This document shows, piece after piece, positions 14,398 through 24,516 of a stretch of DNA of 63,126 nucleotides. Made by a program: the position numbers and the translations under genes. Source of the DNA: Brachionus koreanus (Eukaryota; Rotifera; Eurotatoria; Ploima; Brachionidae); assembly GCA_016987375.1 (NCBI GenBank), contig PJRA01000048.1, positions 1,035,178-1,098,303 of the forward strand, in the 5' to 3' direction. The first letter of the stretch is position 1; each line of letters begins with the position of its first letter. The notes under the pieces were generated by a model, which saw nothing but the letters and a program-made list of their open reading frames with translations, had not been told where the DNA came from and did not search any database.

Positions 14398-14628
14398 TTA
14401 ATTTGTTAGCTTGTGGTTGTGCTAGTTTACAATGTACGAAAGACCCAGTCGGTCTCAAAGAAAATTCAATTTATTTTCTCTCTATTTTCTTTTTTTAAAT
14501 TTTATAATTTAATAATATTATTTATAATTTTTTTTTCTTTTTTTAATTTAAAATGTAAAGTAAATTTATTTAAATACAATAATAATTTGATATTTTGGCA
14601 CTTTAATTTATTTGCTCATTTTTTTTAG

Positions 14629-14634
14629 AATAAA
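14629..14634 (+). promoter_or_regulatory. Candidate poly(A) signal of RVxF-motif gene
   Basis: AATAAA about 230 bp after the stop codon at 14397, followed by a T-rich tract. It is plausible as the 3' end signal, with the caveat that the hexamer is frequent here. Confidence 0.35.
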
Positions 14635-14777
14635 AATTAAAGAAAATTTTTTTTTTAACAGTGGTGATTTGATATAAGGACCTATGGTAAATTTACGTAA
14701 ATTTGTGTAAATTAACGTAAAAAATGGTAAATTAACTAAAGAGGCATGCAGGAACCTTCAGAGTTTTCGCCCAGGTC

Positions 14778-14874
14778 GATGCCATAAAAGTTATCTTTAG
14801 AAAATTTGCACACTTCTTCCGTTTATGCTAAAAATTAATTATTCAAAAAATCTAAAAATAACTTTTATGGCATC
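14778..14874. repeat. Inverted repeat with GATGCCATAAAAGTTAT arms
   Basis: Arms of about 24 bp, beginning GATGCCATAAAAGTTAT on the left and ending ATAACTTTTATGGCATC on the right, are separated by about 50 bp, so the region can fold as a hairpin. It sits just beyond the transposase stop codon and may be a subterminal element of the transposon or a small separate MITE. Confidence 0.65.
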
Positions 14875-15153
14875 ATATATTTTTGAGGACAGGAAGTTAA
14901 ATAAATTATTTTAAAAAATTAACATTAAGATTTAAACAAATTTTATTCAAAAAAATTAGGAATTTGGAAAAATTTTTTTTGAAAAATAAAAAATTATAGA
15001 AAACTATTTTTTTGTAGACTGAGGATTATTTTCTATTTCCGAATTAATCGATGAAGACCTTTTCATTGATTCATTCGAAGTTGAAACTTCTTCTTCTTGA
15101 TCCGATTCATTAGTGATAGGTATTAAAAAATTCTTTATTTTTAAACCTGGTCT

Positions 15154-15162
15154 TGGTATTTT
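15154..15162. repeat. Left 9-bp target-site duplication of MITE
   Basis: TGGTATTTT immediately precedes the MITE; the identical 9-mer at 15355-15363 follows it. Confidence 0.85.
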
Positions 15163-15354
15163 GGCAAAATGAAAATAATTTTACATTTTTATATTTTCAT
15201 ATTTTTAGATTTTTTATGCAATTTTTCAGAAAATTAAAAAAACTCTCTAAAATTATTTGGTAAACAAAAATAAAATTAAAAAATTTCTAAAATATTGCAC
15301 AAAAAAATCTAAAAATATGAAAATGTAAAAATGTAAAATTATTTTCATTTTGCC
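15163..15354. mobile_element. 192-bp palindromic MITE inserted in transposase exon
   Basis: It begins GGCAAAATGAAAATAATTTT and ends with the reverse complement, with long (about 60 bp) imperfect terminal inverted repeats, so the whole unit is nearly a hairpin. It is flanked by the 9-bp duplication TGGTATTTT. Long TIRs and a 9-bp duplication are typical of Mutator-like (MULE) non-autonomous elements; hAT (8 bp) is less consistent. A second full copy is at 51613-51796 and a partial one at 1-56. Removing it and one TSD restores the transposase C-terminal frame. Confidence 0.85.
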
Positions 15355-17191
15355 TGGTATTTTTGATAAATTGTACCTTCCATTACTCATAAAATATATG
15401 ACAGATGCAACGTGACTACAACATCCGAGGGTTCTTTTTCCGGTCTTATAACTACAGACCCATGTAATGTCATCAACGTTTGGCGAATTCCGTTTGTATC
15501 TGACGAATATTTTATATCTCAGTTGGTTTGAGTGTCTCGACTGCATCTTACAAAATATAATCTTTGCATCTTCATCATTAGTCAAATTATTGCATACCAA
15601 TATTTCATAATCTTCATTTGAGTCGAAGTGTTCAAACTAATAATGATTGTTCTAGTTGGTAATAGCCGAAAGTGATTTTTTTTCTAATCATCTCAATATC
15701 GAATTTTGGAAAGCCGTCTATTTCATAATTATGAATCTTTGGAAATGAATTTTGACTACTTGACAACCTTAAATCTAAATATTTTTCCAAAAAATTTTTT
15801 AATTTAAGCTTACTTTTCATAGCCTGGGCGATTTCTTTAACATTTCCTTTGTCGGATATTCTTTCACAGAAAAAAACGTTAATAAGCGCTGATGCTATTC
15901 GATAATCATCAGTAATATGTGAAAGCATCGTGTTCTGTGTTTCTTTTAAAGCTCTAAACTGTTGCTTAAAAATTCCGTTAATCATTTCAACCTCACAACG
16001 GCATTTAGTTACCAATCGAGTTTCATTGGCTTCACTCCATGTCAATTGCTTATTACCATCTTTAATGACTAAAAAAACTAATTAAATATTGATTTATTAA
16101 AAATAAAATATTCTTACAAGTTAGAATTTTGCAATTCAAACTGTAAATTGACCTTAATCTAGCTATACAATCTTTGAATCCGCGGTCAAAAATTGCTAGG
16201 TCACCTTTCTTTAGTAGTTCTCTTAAATCTAAATCTTTTTCCATTACACTCTCCATTATTGAAGCATCATTATCAACGGCAGCATAATTTCCATATACAT
16301 CAATTATTTTGCCATTTGTTGCTGTAATTACGAACGGTTTAACCAAAGGTCGCTTTTTGTGACCGCTATACATTTTTCGTTGAACCATATTGTTTGAACT
16401 TTTCTGCCAATAACAATACGTACCATCAGCAATTATAGCAAATTGATTATCATTCAAATCGAATAACGATTTTACCATTTCAGTGTTTTGACTGAGCCAT
16501 TCATCTCTTGAAAAACGTTTTTGTCGTTTTGAAGATATTGAGGAACGAAATCTTTTAACATAGCATTACGAACTTGGGCGCATATGCTACTAACAGTTTG
16601 TCTAAATTCAATATCAAATAAATTGGCGATCATGTTTTGATTAAGACCTGTTTTTATCCAAAATAAGTAAATTGCGATCGCCTGCAACTTTGTACTATTT
16701 TGGGATATAATTAATGATTTCAAACTATGAAAAATAAAGGAAAGTTCTTCTCTAGTGAAACCGGTTATTTTATAACAAAGCTCTTCGTTTAATGTTGACA
16801 ATCACCGAATTTTTAAAATAAACTCGACCTTTTTTGTTCACGTTCTTTAAAGCCTTCGATTAGTTCTTGAACTTTTTCGTTTGTAAGACTAATAGTTTCA
16901 CTAACGACCGGTATTTTATCGATGCGTTCGTCTTTAACATAATAACTTTCGGTTAGATGATCACTACAGGACCTGGCTCCTCTGTTTATTAAAATATCAC
17001 GCTTCATATAGATATCAATTATTCCTTCAACTGATAATACTGTCATCGGTTTCGAGCAAGTCTTTCTTTTACATATGAAGCAAAAGCTGTGTGAAGCATA
17101 CCCGCGACTTATATTTAACACTGTTTTCTTCGTATTTTGAATCATATTATAATTAGAATTTTGATCTTCTTGCTCGTTTTGGTCAATTGTT

Positions 17192-17314
17192 CTGTGTTTC
17201 TTTTAAAGCTCTAAACTGTTGCTTAAAAATTCCGTTAATCATTTCAGCCACATAACGGCATTTAGTTACCAATCGAGTTTCATTGGCTTCACTCCATTTT
17301 CAACGTCAATTGTT
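17192..17314 (-). repeat. Internal duplication of a transposase segment
   Basis: Bases 17189-17298 duplicate 15931-16040 (about 110 bp, about three mismatches), which is the exon encoding the CEVEMINGIFK motif. The copy is flanked by TCAATTGTT at 17183-17191 and 17306-17314. Deleting 123 bp (insert plus one repeat) gives an uninterrupted reading ...ETIDQNEQEDQN... between the two N-terminal zinc-like regions. The insertion therefore came after the coding region formed and contributes a premature stop at 17266. Confidence 0.75.
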
Positions 17315-18469
17315 TCAAAATTACACTCGTCATGATCAATAGATTCATTTGTGTAATATTCAATATTTGCCGACGTTGTAGGTTGTACATTTTCGTAAAT
17401 ATCATAATTGTTCTCATCTTGAATTACCGACGATGAGTTGTATTCTTCTATATTCGACCATTCATTTACATTGTTTTGGGTCCATCTTTTGTAAAAAAGC
17501 ATAAAATGCTTCTTACACATTATATCACCGACAGCAATTTTTTGATTAAAATAAACCGTCAAATTATTTGCCAGCTCGAAAGTTTTTATTTCTTTAAGAT
17601 TATTTTTTCCAATAATATCTCCTATTCTTTTACATCCTTTGAGAATAGGGCAGAAGCGTTTCCTTAGATTCTCAAGAATTTTTCGAATTTAAAATTTATA
17701 TTTCAATTTAGGATTGATAAGTTTATAGAATATTTTTTAAAGTTTTGTTTCAAATTTTTATTTCAATTCTTTATAATTTTATGCTTTCGCATAATAAGTT
17801 AGACACTCCAAAATATTGGAAGATATTAAAAAATAACTATCCTCGAAAAAAACTAGGAAAAAATGCTTTAAAATGACACCCCTATTTTATTTTTTTGATT
17901 TGTCTTCATTTTTAAAATTTTAGGCCAATTTTCTGTGGAGATCCGGCGACGTCCTTTACGTAAAATTGTGTAAATAATAGTTTATTTACCATTTTTGGGT
18001 AAATTTATGGCGAAAAAAATGCCAAAAAAATTCAAATTTTGTTGTTTTTCATAAAATTTTGTTAAAAAAATATTATTTTCTTTAGTAAAAATTTTTTTTT
18101 TTTAAATTAATTCTTTACCATTTTTACGTAAAAATTAGTAAAAAACAAAAATTTTACTGGTAAATTTTGGTAAAAAATTGTGAAAAACAAAAAAAAAGAA
18201 AAATCAATATAATTTTTAATTAAAACTTTTATTTTTTGAAATTTTTTTAATTAAATCAATGTCCTTAACAATCACCATCTTTTTGAATTTCAATTTTAAT
18301 TACACTTGTAATATATTAATTAGAATGTAAATTAGTTTTTTACTAAAAAAACATGGGTTCGAAGATTTTAAATCTAATGTGGTAATGTGGCTTGCTGAAC
18401 ACAGTAACTGTGGTCTCATCATCAAAAATATAATCTTAAAATCGCAATCTTAATTAAATATTTAATTAA

Positions 18470-18705
18470 ATAGTGTTGATAACTATATCAGGGTTTAGGA
18501 ATTATTTTACTTTTTTTAAATGGTTAATATATTTCTTGCAATTTTCAAGTGTAAGAGTGTTTTGGAAATCAAAAATATTTTTCAAAACATCATCTTCATT
18601 TTTTGAAATTTCATACTTTTTTTATGATGAAATTTTTCATTTCATGCCATATCATCTCCATGGAGTTTAAAACAGATGAATTTGATGAGGATTTTACCTT
18701 TTATA
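18470..18705 (-). pseudogene. Tc1/mariner-like (DDE_3) transposase C-terminal relic A
   Basis: The minus strand encodes SMEMIWHEMKNFI, matching the NPIExxWxxLK block around the third catalytic residue of DDE_3 transposases, then after a one-base slip in an A-run a continuous tail with FQNTLTLENCKKYINHLKKV, the typical C-terminus of this family. The upstream part is missing, and the stretch adjoins a reverse-transcriptase tail at 18750-18960. Confidence 0.65.
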
Positions 18706-18749
18706 ACTATGTTAAATAACTTTTAAAAACTAAAATTTTTTTAATATAC

Positions 18750-18960
18750 CCTTTTAATCTTCTTGTTCTGAAGTTGGCTAAATCTAGCCTTAAAAAGCAC
18801 ATAGTTCTTGTATTTATTTGGTGTCTCTTCGTTGAACTCCCTCTAGCTCATATGTCTTTTTCTTAATAAGGGCTTCAAGCACTGACAGCATATTCCAGAT
18901 GCTATAGAGATTCTATAAGAGAAAATAAGTCTAACCATTGAACATTACAATAATTTAATA
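18750..18960 (-). pseudogene. Non-LTR reverse-transcriptase C-terminal fragment
   Basis: The minus-strand frame reads WNMLSVLEALIKKKTYELE followed by GVQRRDTK and a stop. This corresponds to the W(S/N)PYLKKDIxxLExVQRRATK motif found downstream of the RT domain in CR1/Jockey-type retrotransposons. It is a short decayed piece. Confidence 0.55.
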
Positions 18961-19439
18961 GTCTAGCTACAAAGATATTTCAAGGATTTTCTGAATCAGA
19001 CCCAATACTCTTTTCTTAAAATTTATTTTATGTTTATTTGCTTTAGCAGTAGCATTTTTATTTGGGGAATCTATTTAATTCACATTGTACTTAAATACAC
19101 AAATCCCTTTTTGACTTACTCAAAGTTTAAAGCAATCTTATAATCAAACTTTGGGTTTTTTTACCAATATGAATTTATCTTTTTTTACCAATGAATTTTC
19201 TTTGCATTTGCCAAATTATTTTGTTTTAAAAAAGGCTTTTAAAAGTTTACTTAATTAACTTTTTATTTTTTCAATTGAATTCTTTTATCGTTTTTTGAGC
19301 TCATCAAATCCTAGATTTATATCTTTTTAGGGTAAATCATGTTCGATCTTGGATGTTAAATATTTTTTGAAATATTTTCCCTTTCCTTCCTGTTATAATA
19401 AAAATTTATTTAAATTTACTTAATTATTTTTAATTTTTT

Positions 19440-19610
19440 GTAGAAGTTTGCTGATTTTTTTCTTCAACAATAACCGCTGAAGTTGAAGTCTCATTAGTAA
19501 ATCTTTCATCAGTTGTTTCACTTTGTAGTCCTTTTGCATTTTCAGTTTTACTTGTTTTTCCCTTTAATGGTTAATTTTAGATTTAATTAAAAATTAAAAT
19601 TAATTAATTT
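19440..19610 (-). other. Polar open stretch next to transposase relic
   Basis: The minus strand has an open Thr/Ser/Glu-rich reading (ETTDERFTNETSTSAVIVEE is part of it) just downstream of relic B. It could be an exon of the same element's accessory region. No family is recognised. Confidence 0.25.
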
Positions 19611-19659
19611 AGATCTTTAAAAAGAGTATTAGATTTTATATTGTTTTGTTTAATCGATT

Positions 19660-19985
19660 GATAGTTTCAATTGACAACTGAACCCTCCTTTTTTGAAAAA
19701 ATAATATCACTTAAGGTATTGGACTGTAAGACGACGTATGATATCGAGCTTAGAGAGAAGACTCTTGACATGGTCTTGTACAACCTTTGGGTTGATATTG
19801 CTGAGGCAGGCGCGAATTTTGTTTTCGAGTTGCCTAAGATTTTTTGTCTTCTAATCACTATCATAAACTTGTTTTCAAATTCAAATTTCATCAGGCAAAA
19901 ATATATAATAGCCATCCTCAAAATATTCTTTAATCATTGGTTCAAGTCGTTTCTTAATACACTCTCCAAACTAGACATGTTGTTT
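19660..19985 (-). pseudogene. Tc1/mariner-like (DDE_3) transposase relic B
   Basis: The minus strand reads ECIKKRLEPMIKEYFEDG then YYIFLPDEI, matching the block around the second catalytic Asp (YIFWPDLA in relatives). After a frameshift and deletion it continues KNLRQLENKIRACLSNI..VVQ..VKSLLSKLDIIRR, the C-terminal tail of such transposases. The region carrying the third acidic residue is missing. Confidence 0.6.
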
Positions 19986-20364
19986 GACCGCTAAACCACT
20001 ATGTACATAATAAAATGCGAAAAATTTTTCAAATAAATATGCAGATGACTGAATTTTTCAAATGACTTTTTTTTATAAGTTTTTAAAATTTTATAATACT
20101 CAACTGACCTTTTAAGCGCTTTTGTTTTCTTATTTATCTATAAATATATGAAATTCAGTCTAATTTACAATCAAGTTTTTGCCTTTGAAGATACATATTT
20201 ACTTGATAAAAATTTTTAATTTTTATTTCATTACAATTCATATGCAAGTCGTGACTTGTACTTTTTAATTTTTTTCTAACAAGTCAAAGTTTCGACATTA
20301 AACAAACTATAAATTTTTCAAATTTTTACTTATTTTATTTTATTCATTTATTTTTATCTATTTC

Positions 20365-20450
20365 CAAACATGAGGGCTGAAAAGAGGGCTATACCGCTCG
20401 AAACTGCCCTGGAGTTACTCCAAAATTATTTTTCAAAAAAAAAAAAAGAC
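20365..20450 (+). repeat. GC-richer hairpin with A-tail, possible retroposon 3' end
   Basis: The block with AGGGCTATACCGCTCG and ACTGCCCTGGAG can pair (AGGGC/GCCCT) and is followed by a run of A. This is the layout of a retroposon 3' end, but no coding part is visible upstream. The class is unknown. Confidence 0.3.
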
Positions 20451-22259
20451 TCGACATTAATTTTTTATGGCTTTAAAACAAGTCTGATTTGCTATATACA
20501 TAAAAATGATTAAGAACGTTTACAATATCAACCTCATTTAAGTAAAAATAGTATTTTATCGAAATAGTTATTCAAAAATTGTAACATTCAAAACACCACT
20601 CAATCAAAAAATAGTAAAATTTATAATCTATTAAAAATTCATTATTGAATGGTTAAAATTGGGTAAACGAATAGTAAAAAAATGAAAAGATTTTTTTGAA
20701 TTTTTCATCTACTAAAGTTGACTGTCAGCTTACCTAATCAGATAAATGTTGAAAAAAAAATTTTCTTATTTTCTATGGATAAAAAAAACATTTTTCATTT
20801 ATCAAAAATTAATTGCTTAGATGTTTTTTTTTTAATATCTTTGATTGAATTAATTATTTATTTTTCAGTAAATAGGTTCGATCATCCTTTTCTGGGAATC
20901 TGATTTTTCGTCTTTTTAGAGCAACTTGACTAACCAAGTCATGTAAAATCAAAAATTCGTAAGAAATTTCATTATTTGAGCTAAGTTTTTTAAAAAAAAT
21001 TTGTTTGATTAATTTAGACTCGATTTTTAAAGAAATTAATTTTCAAACTAAAATTCTTTAATTTTCTATATTAGTTCTTAGAAAAAAAATTAGAGCACCC
21101 ATTTATTCTTATATCTTTGTGTAAAAATTGACATCTACACAGCTCCTTAGCACTTTGATTGTAAATATGTTTATGAATTATTTAAAAGAAAAAAAATTAA
21201 AATTTTTATTTGAAATTATGCCAAGCCAAAATTTTTTTCATTGAAATTCAAAAATCTAAGAAATGTTAAAATTATAACTGACGGTGAGATGAATCGCTAT
21301 GCCGTCTTGTAAATATTTTAACTTAACGGCATTTTTAAAAGAGCAATATTTTCACTAATATTTTTCAAAATAGAAGATCTTTTTTATTTGATTAGTCGCA
21401 AACGTAATTTGAAACTTTGCAACTAATCGATCAAACTGTTTATTTGTTTTAATGATTGAATTAAATGAAGGTTTAATATAAATTTTATATTAAACACGTA
21501 AATAATCTGAAACAACAATAAAATGGATAATAAAAAAAATTAGAATGAACTAAGAACAAGCTTAAATTGTATAATAATAGCAGCTGCATATAAACAATTC
21601 TGAAATTTTGTGAACTTAAATTAAAAATAAATCTTAATGAATTATTTTCTCAATATTAATTAGATTAAAAAACTGATTAGTTTGCGAAAAGTATAAATTT
21701 GTAGTAGAAAAATTTTAAAATGCTCAAAAATATCTGAACATTTCTATAAGTAAAGGAATTCTATTTAGATTTTAAATAAGAGTTAAGCAAAAAATATTTA
21801 AAAATTTGATTAAAGCTGAAAAATTAAACTAAAAATAAAATTTAATAGTCTTGATAAAATATTAATAAAAATTCTTCATAATCAATTTAACTGTTTTTTT
21901 ATCTAAATTTGATTTAAGTTTCTTCCATTAATAATAAGTTCTGTTTTTTAGAGATTTTCTTTGTTTTTTATCAGTAATAAAAAAAGTTGTTTAAATGCAA
22001 AAAGATAACTAATTACTTTTTAAATAAAGCATAAAATTGAAGTCATTTGCAGATTTTTAGATAATTGAAAGAAAATTGTTTTTCTAAAGAATTAATTTAA
22101 AACTCTTATTAAAATTTAAATTTGTTCAAAGCAGTTTTCATGTCACCAGAGATTTGTTTTTCGATATGATAAAGAATTATTAAATAGTAATACTTATTTT
22201 TGATCACGAAAACTTTATTTTAATTATTTAACACAAATAAAAAAATTCAACACAGCACC

Positions 22260-22357
22260 TGACAAAAAATCTAAGCTTTATTCTCAGCAAAACCAACAAA
22301 ACTAAACAATTGTGTGGTCGGCCAAATTTTACCGGGCATGTCAATTTTTTATCTAAG
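22260..22357 (+). other. Candidate noncoding 5' exon of first TRPA-like gene
   Basis: A segment of less A/T-biased composition ends in CTAAG followed by the consensus donor GTAAGT at 22358. Between it and the channel start codon at 27004 lies an acceptor-like TACTAG at 26985-26993. It could be a 5' UTR exon spliced over about 4.6 kb, but there is no direct proof. Confidence 0.2.
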
Positions 22358-22799
22358 GTAAGTGTTTAAATAATCCAACAGCAAGTTTCATCAATTTTTA
22401 CTGAAATTTTATCAACAAAAATTTAAAATAAAAGATTTATTCAAATAGCCAAAACAATTAAAATGATGTATTTTATGTTTTAAATTTTAACACTAGAAAG
22501 CCCGGCTGATTTATCATAAAAATTTCAAATAAAGTTAAAAAAATAAATTAAACATTTTCTTTGAAAATTTATTAATTTTCTAAAAAATTACAATCAAGAT
22601 TTTTAGTTAATAAATATAATTTTTTAAAATTTTATTTATATGTGTTAAAATCAAAATTTTAAAAAAATCTAAATTTTTATTTTTTTAAGAATGTGAATTA
22701 TTTAACAACTGATTTAAATTATTATCATTCTTCAGGAATTTGAGTAGTTTTTATTCTAGCACAAAATTGAAGCATTAAATTTTTATGTCAAAAAACTTT

Positions 22800-22895
22800 C
22801 TAATTTTATTCTTTTTTTTTCTTTCTTTTTTCAATTTTTTTTCTACTTTAAATGGCCTTTAAGGCGTTTAATGAAATAAATAACAATAATAAAAA
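22800..22895 (+). repeat. Retroposon-like 3' tail with GGCCTTTAAGGCG
   Basis: A T/C-rich tract leads to GGCCTTTAAGGCGTTTAATG and a run of A/T-rich simple repeat. The same arrangement (CGCCTTAAAGGCGTTCATTG then AATAAATAAATAAA) occurs at 59960-60025. The perfect GCCTTTAAGGC palindrome plus simple-repeat tail suggests the 3' end of a retroposon family. Confidence 0.5.
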
Positions 22896-24468
22896 TTTGT
22901 TTATAGCCTAGTTATTTAACTAAAAATTAAATTTACCTTAGTAGAAAAAAATTGTAAAAAATAGTAAAGTTTATCATTGAACATCTTGTGAAAAATTTTT
23001 ATTTAAAGAATTTATCATGATGTTTTCATAATTTTTTTAGGATTCAATAATAAAAGTGATTCGTAAAATTTTAATTTAAAAAAAAAAGTTTACAAATATC
23101 TATATCTTCGAATTGTATGTCTTTACCAATCTATCAACAAACAATTCGACTTCTGTCATGTTCCATTCTCATTAAAGTTTTATTGTATTTTTTTCTAGAT
23201 TGAAGAAATTTTGAAATTTCAAATGAATAACCAATTGATCATTTAAAATTAAAGTTGGAGCAAAAATAAAGATTTTTTTATCTAATTAGATTTTTATAAA
23301 AATTTTTGAAATTATTAATTTCCATTAGGAACTTTACTGCTTCATAAAAAAAGAAATCAAAATATTTATTATATTAATGGTCAATTAAGAGAAAATTAAA
23401 CAATTTAAAAAACAGGAATCATCATTATTTTAAGTTATTTACTCAATTTTTTTAAAATAAATAGAATTAATTTTTTGAAAATTGATACTTAAAGCAAATA
23501 AATCCAAATTAACATTTGCACGAGCTAATTTAAGCAATGGCTTTTATGACAGAACGAGTCAGATCTATTTAGATTCGATTAACTTAGCTTTAAAAATGAG
23601 TATTTTTTAAAACAGATAAATTCTTACGTAAGTTGAATTTAAACGGCCTAAAATGATTAATAACACTGTAATTTTAAGATAATTTACAATTAGATTTTAG
23701 CTCAAATTCAATCTTACTAGACCCACTTAAGCAACAAATTTGAATGAATTTAGCTCATGTCTTTTGTTATTGCCATAAATAATGAACAAAAGTATGCTAA
23801 AATAATTGAACATTTAGGCTATTAATTCGAGCGTTTTGTTCAGATTAATTTCCTGATATTTTGCTAAAATAATAGAACAAATTGAGCAAAGTTTTTCATG
23901 AATCTATTTGATTATGCATTCTCTAGTTGTTTCATTACAAGATTGAAACAACTCTATTCACCAGAGTATTGCAAAAAATTTGATTCTCACCTATCCACTT
24001 GCTGCACTTCATATTCTCAGTCAATTAATTTAGTAATCTATCAATTTAAACTAGAAAAAATAATCAATTAGGACAATTATTAAATAAAATTGGTAAATTT
24101 CAAATTTCAAAAATTTATTTTGACTTTTCCGCTCAGTCAAAATATGCCTCGGCTTTCTTAATTATTTCATAAAAAAAGAAAAGTGAAATTTCGTGACAAC
24201 ACCAAAAAACAAAACAAATAAAGGTTAACAAAAAATTTAGCAAAAAAAATTTCTAAATTTTCATTAAAATTTTAGATTAATTTAAATGGGTTTTAACTTT
24301 ATTTTAAAAAAAAAGAATAAATTATTTAAAAAGAACCGGACTATTCATTGAGGAATAATTCATCAAGTTAAACATTGAGGTTGTATTTTTTTTTAAAGAT
24401 AATAGCTAACATCACAGTTAGAATTAGATGTGCAGATAAAAACAAATAGACTCAGAGGGTTAGGAAAA

Positions 24469-24516
24469 TGTATTTCTGAAAATGAAAATTATCTATTTTC
24501 ATTTTCCAGAAATACA
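24469..24516. repeat. Near-perfect 48-bp hairpin
   Basis: Arms TGTATTTCTGAAAATGAAAA and its reverse complement, with one extra base, surround a 4-5 base loop. No flanking duplication was noticed. It may be a minimal palindromic element or a stem-loop in a transcript. Confidence 0.6.

Larger units (their letters stand above)
15004..17694 (-). pseudogene. Frameshifted DDE_Tnp_4 transposase with SWIM-like C-terminus
   Basis: Reading the minus strand from about 17694 to the stop at 15004-15006 gives pieces of one protein: cysteine/histidine regions (RFCPILKGC..., then FCFICKRKTCSKP...), a helical DNA-binding-like region (16801-16530), a DDE_Tnp_4 nuclease with ADGTY (Asp at 16425-16427), FDRGF (Asp at 16185-16187) and CEVEMINGIF (Glu near 15986), and a Cys/His knuckle GCCSHVAS resembling SWIM fingers (about 15400-15465). 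A 49-bp intron (16069-16117) interrupts the nuclease. It is broken by frameshifts near 16803, 16523 and 15635, a 123-bp insertion at 17192-17314 and a MITE at 15163-15354. All three acidic catalytic positions survive. The family resembles the PIF/Harbinger or ISL2EU groups; assignment by fold motif only. Confidence 0.8.
14680..18130 (-). mobile_element. Decayed DDE_Tnp_4 DNA transposon (about 3.4 kb)
   Basis: The transposase pseudogene at 15004-17694 is bracketed by DNA with iterated GGTAAAT, ACGTAAA and GTGTAAAT motifs: 14686-14736 on the left and about 17955-18180 on the right. The blocks are degenerate, partly in direct and partly in inverted arrangement, so exact ends and target-site duplication cannot be fixed. 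An inverted repeat at 14778-14874 lies near the 3' side. The element appears inactive. Confidence 0.5.

Noticed and set aside
14413..14628. Plus-strand ORF after the RVxF-motif gene
   Set aside because: Lies in the presumed 3' UTR; repetitive Phe/Asn/Leu translation of T-rich sequence.
18473..18670. Plus-strand ORF of 65 codons
   Set aside because: The opposite strand has recognisable DDE_3 transposase motifs; this is its shadow.
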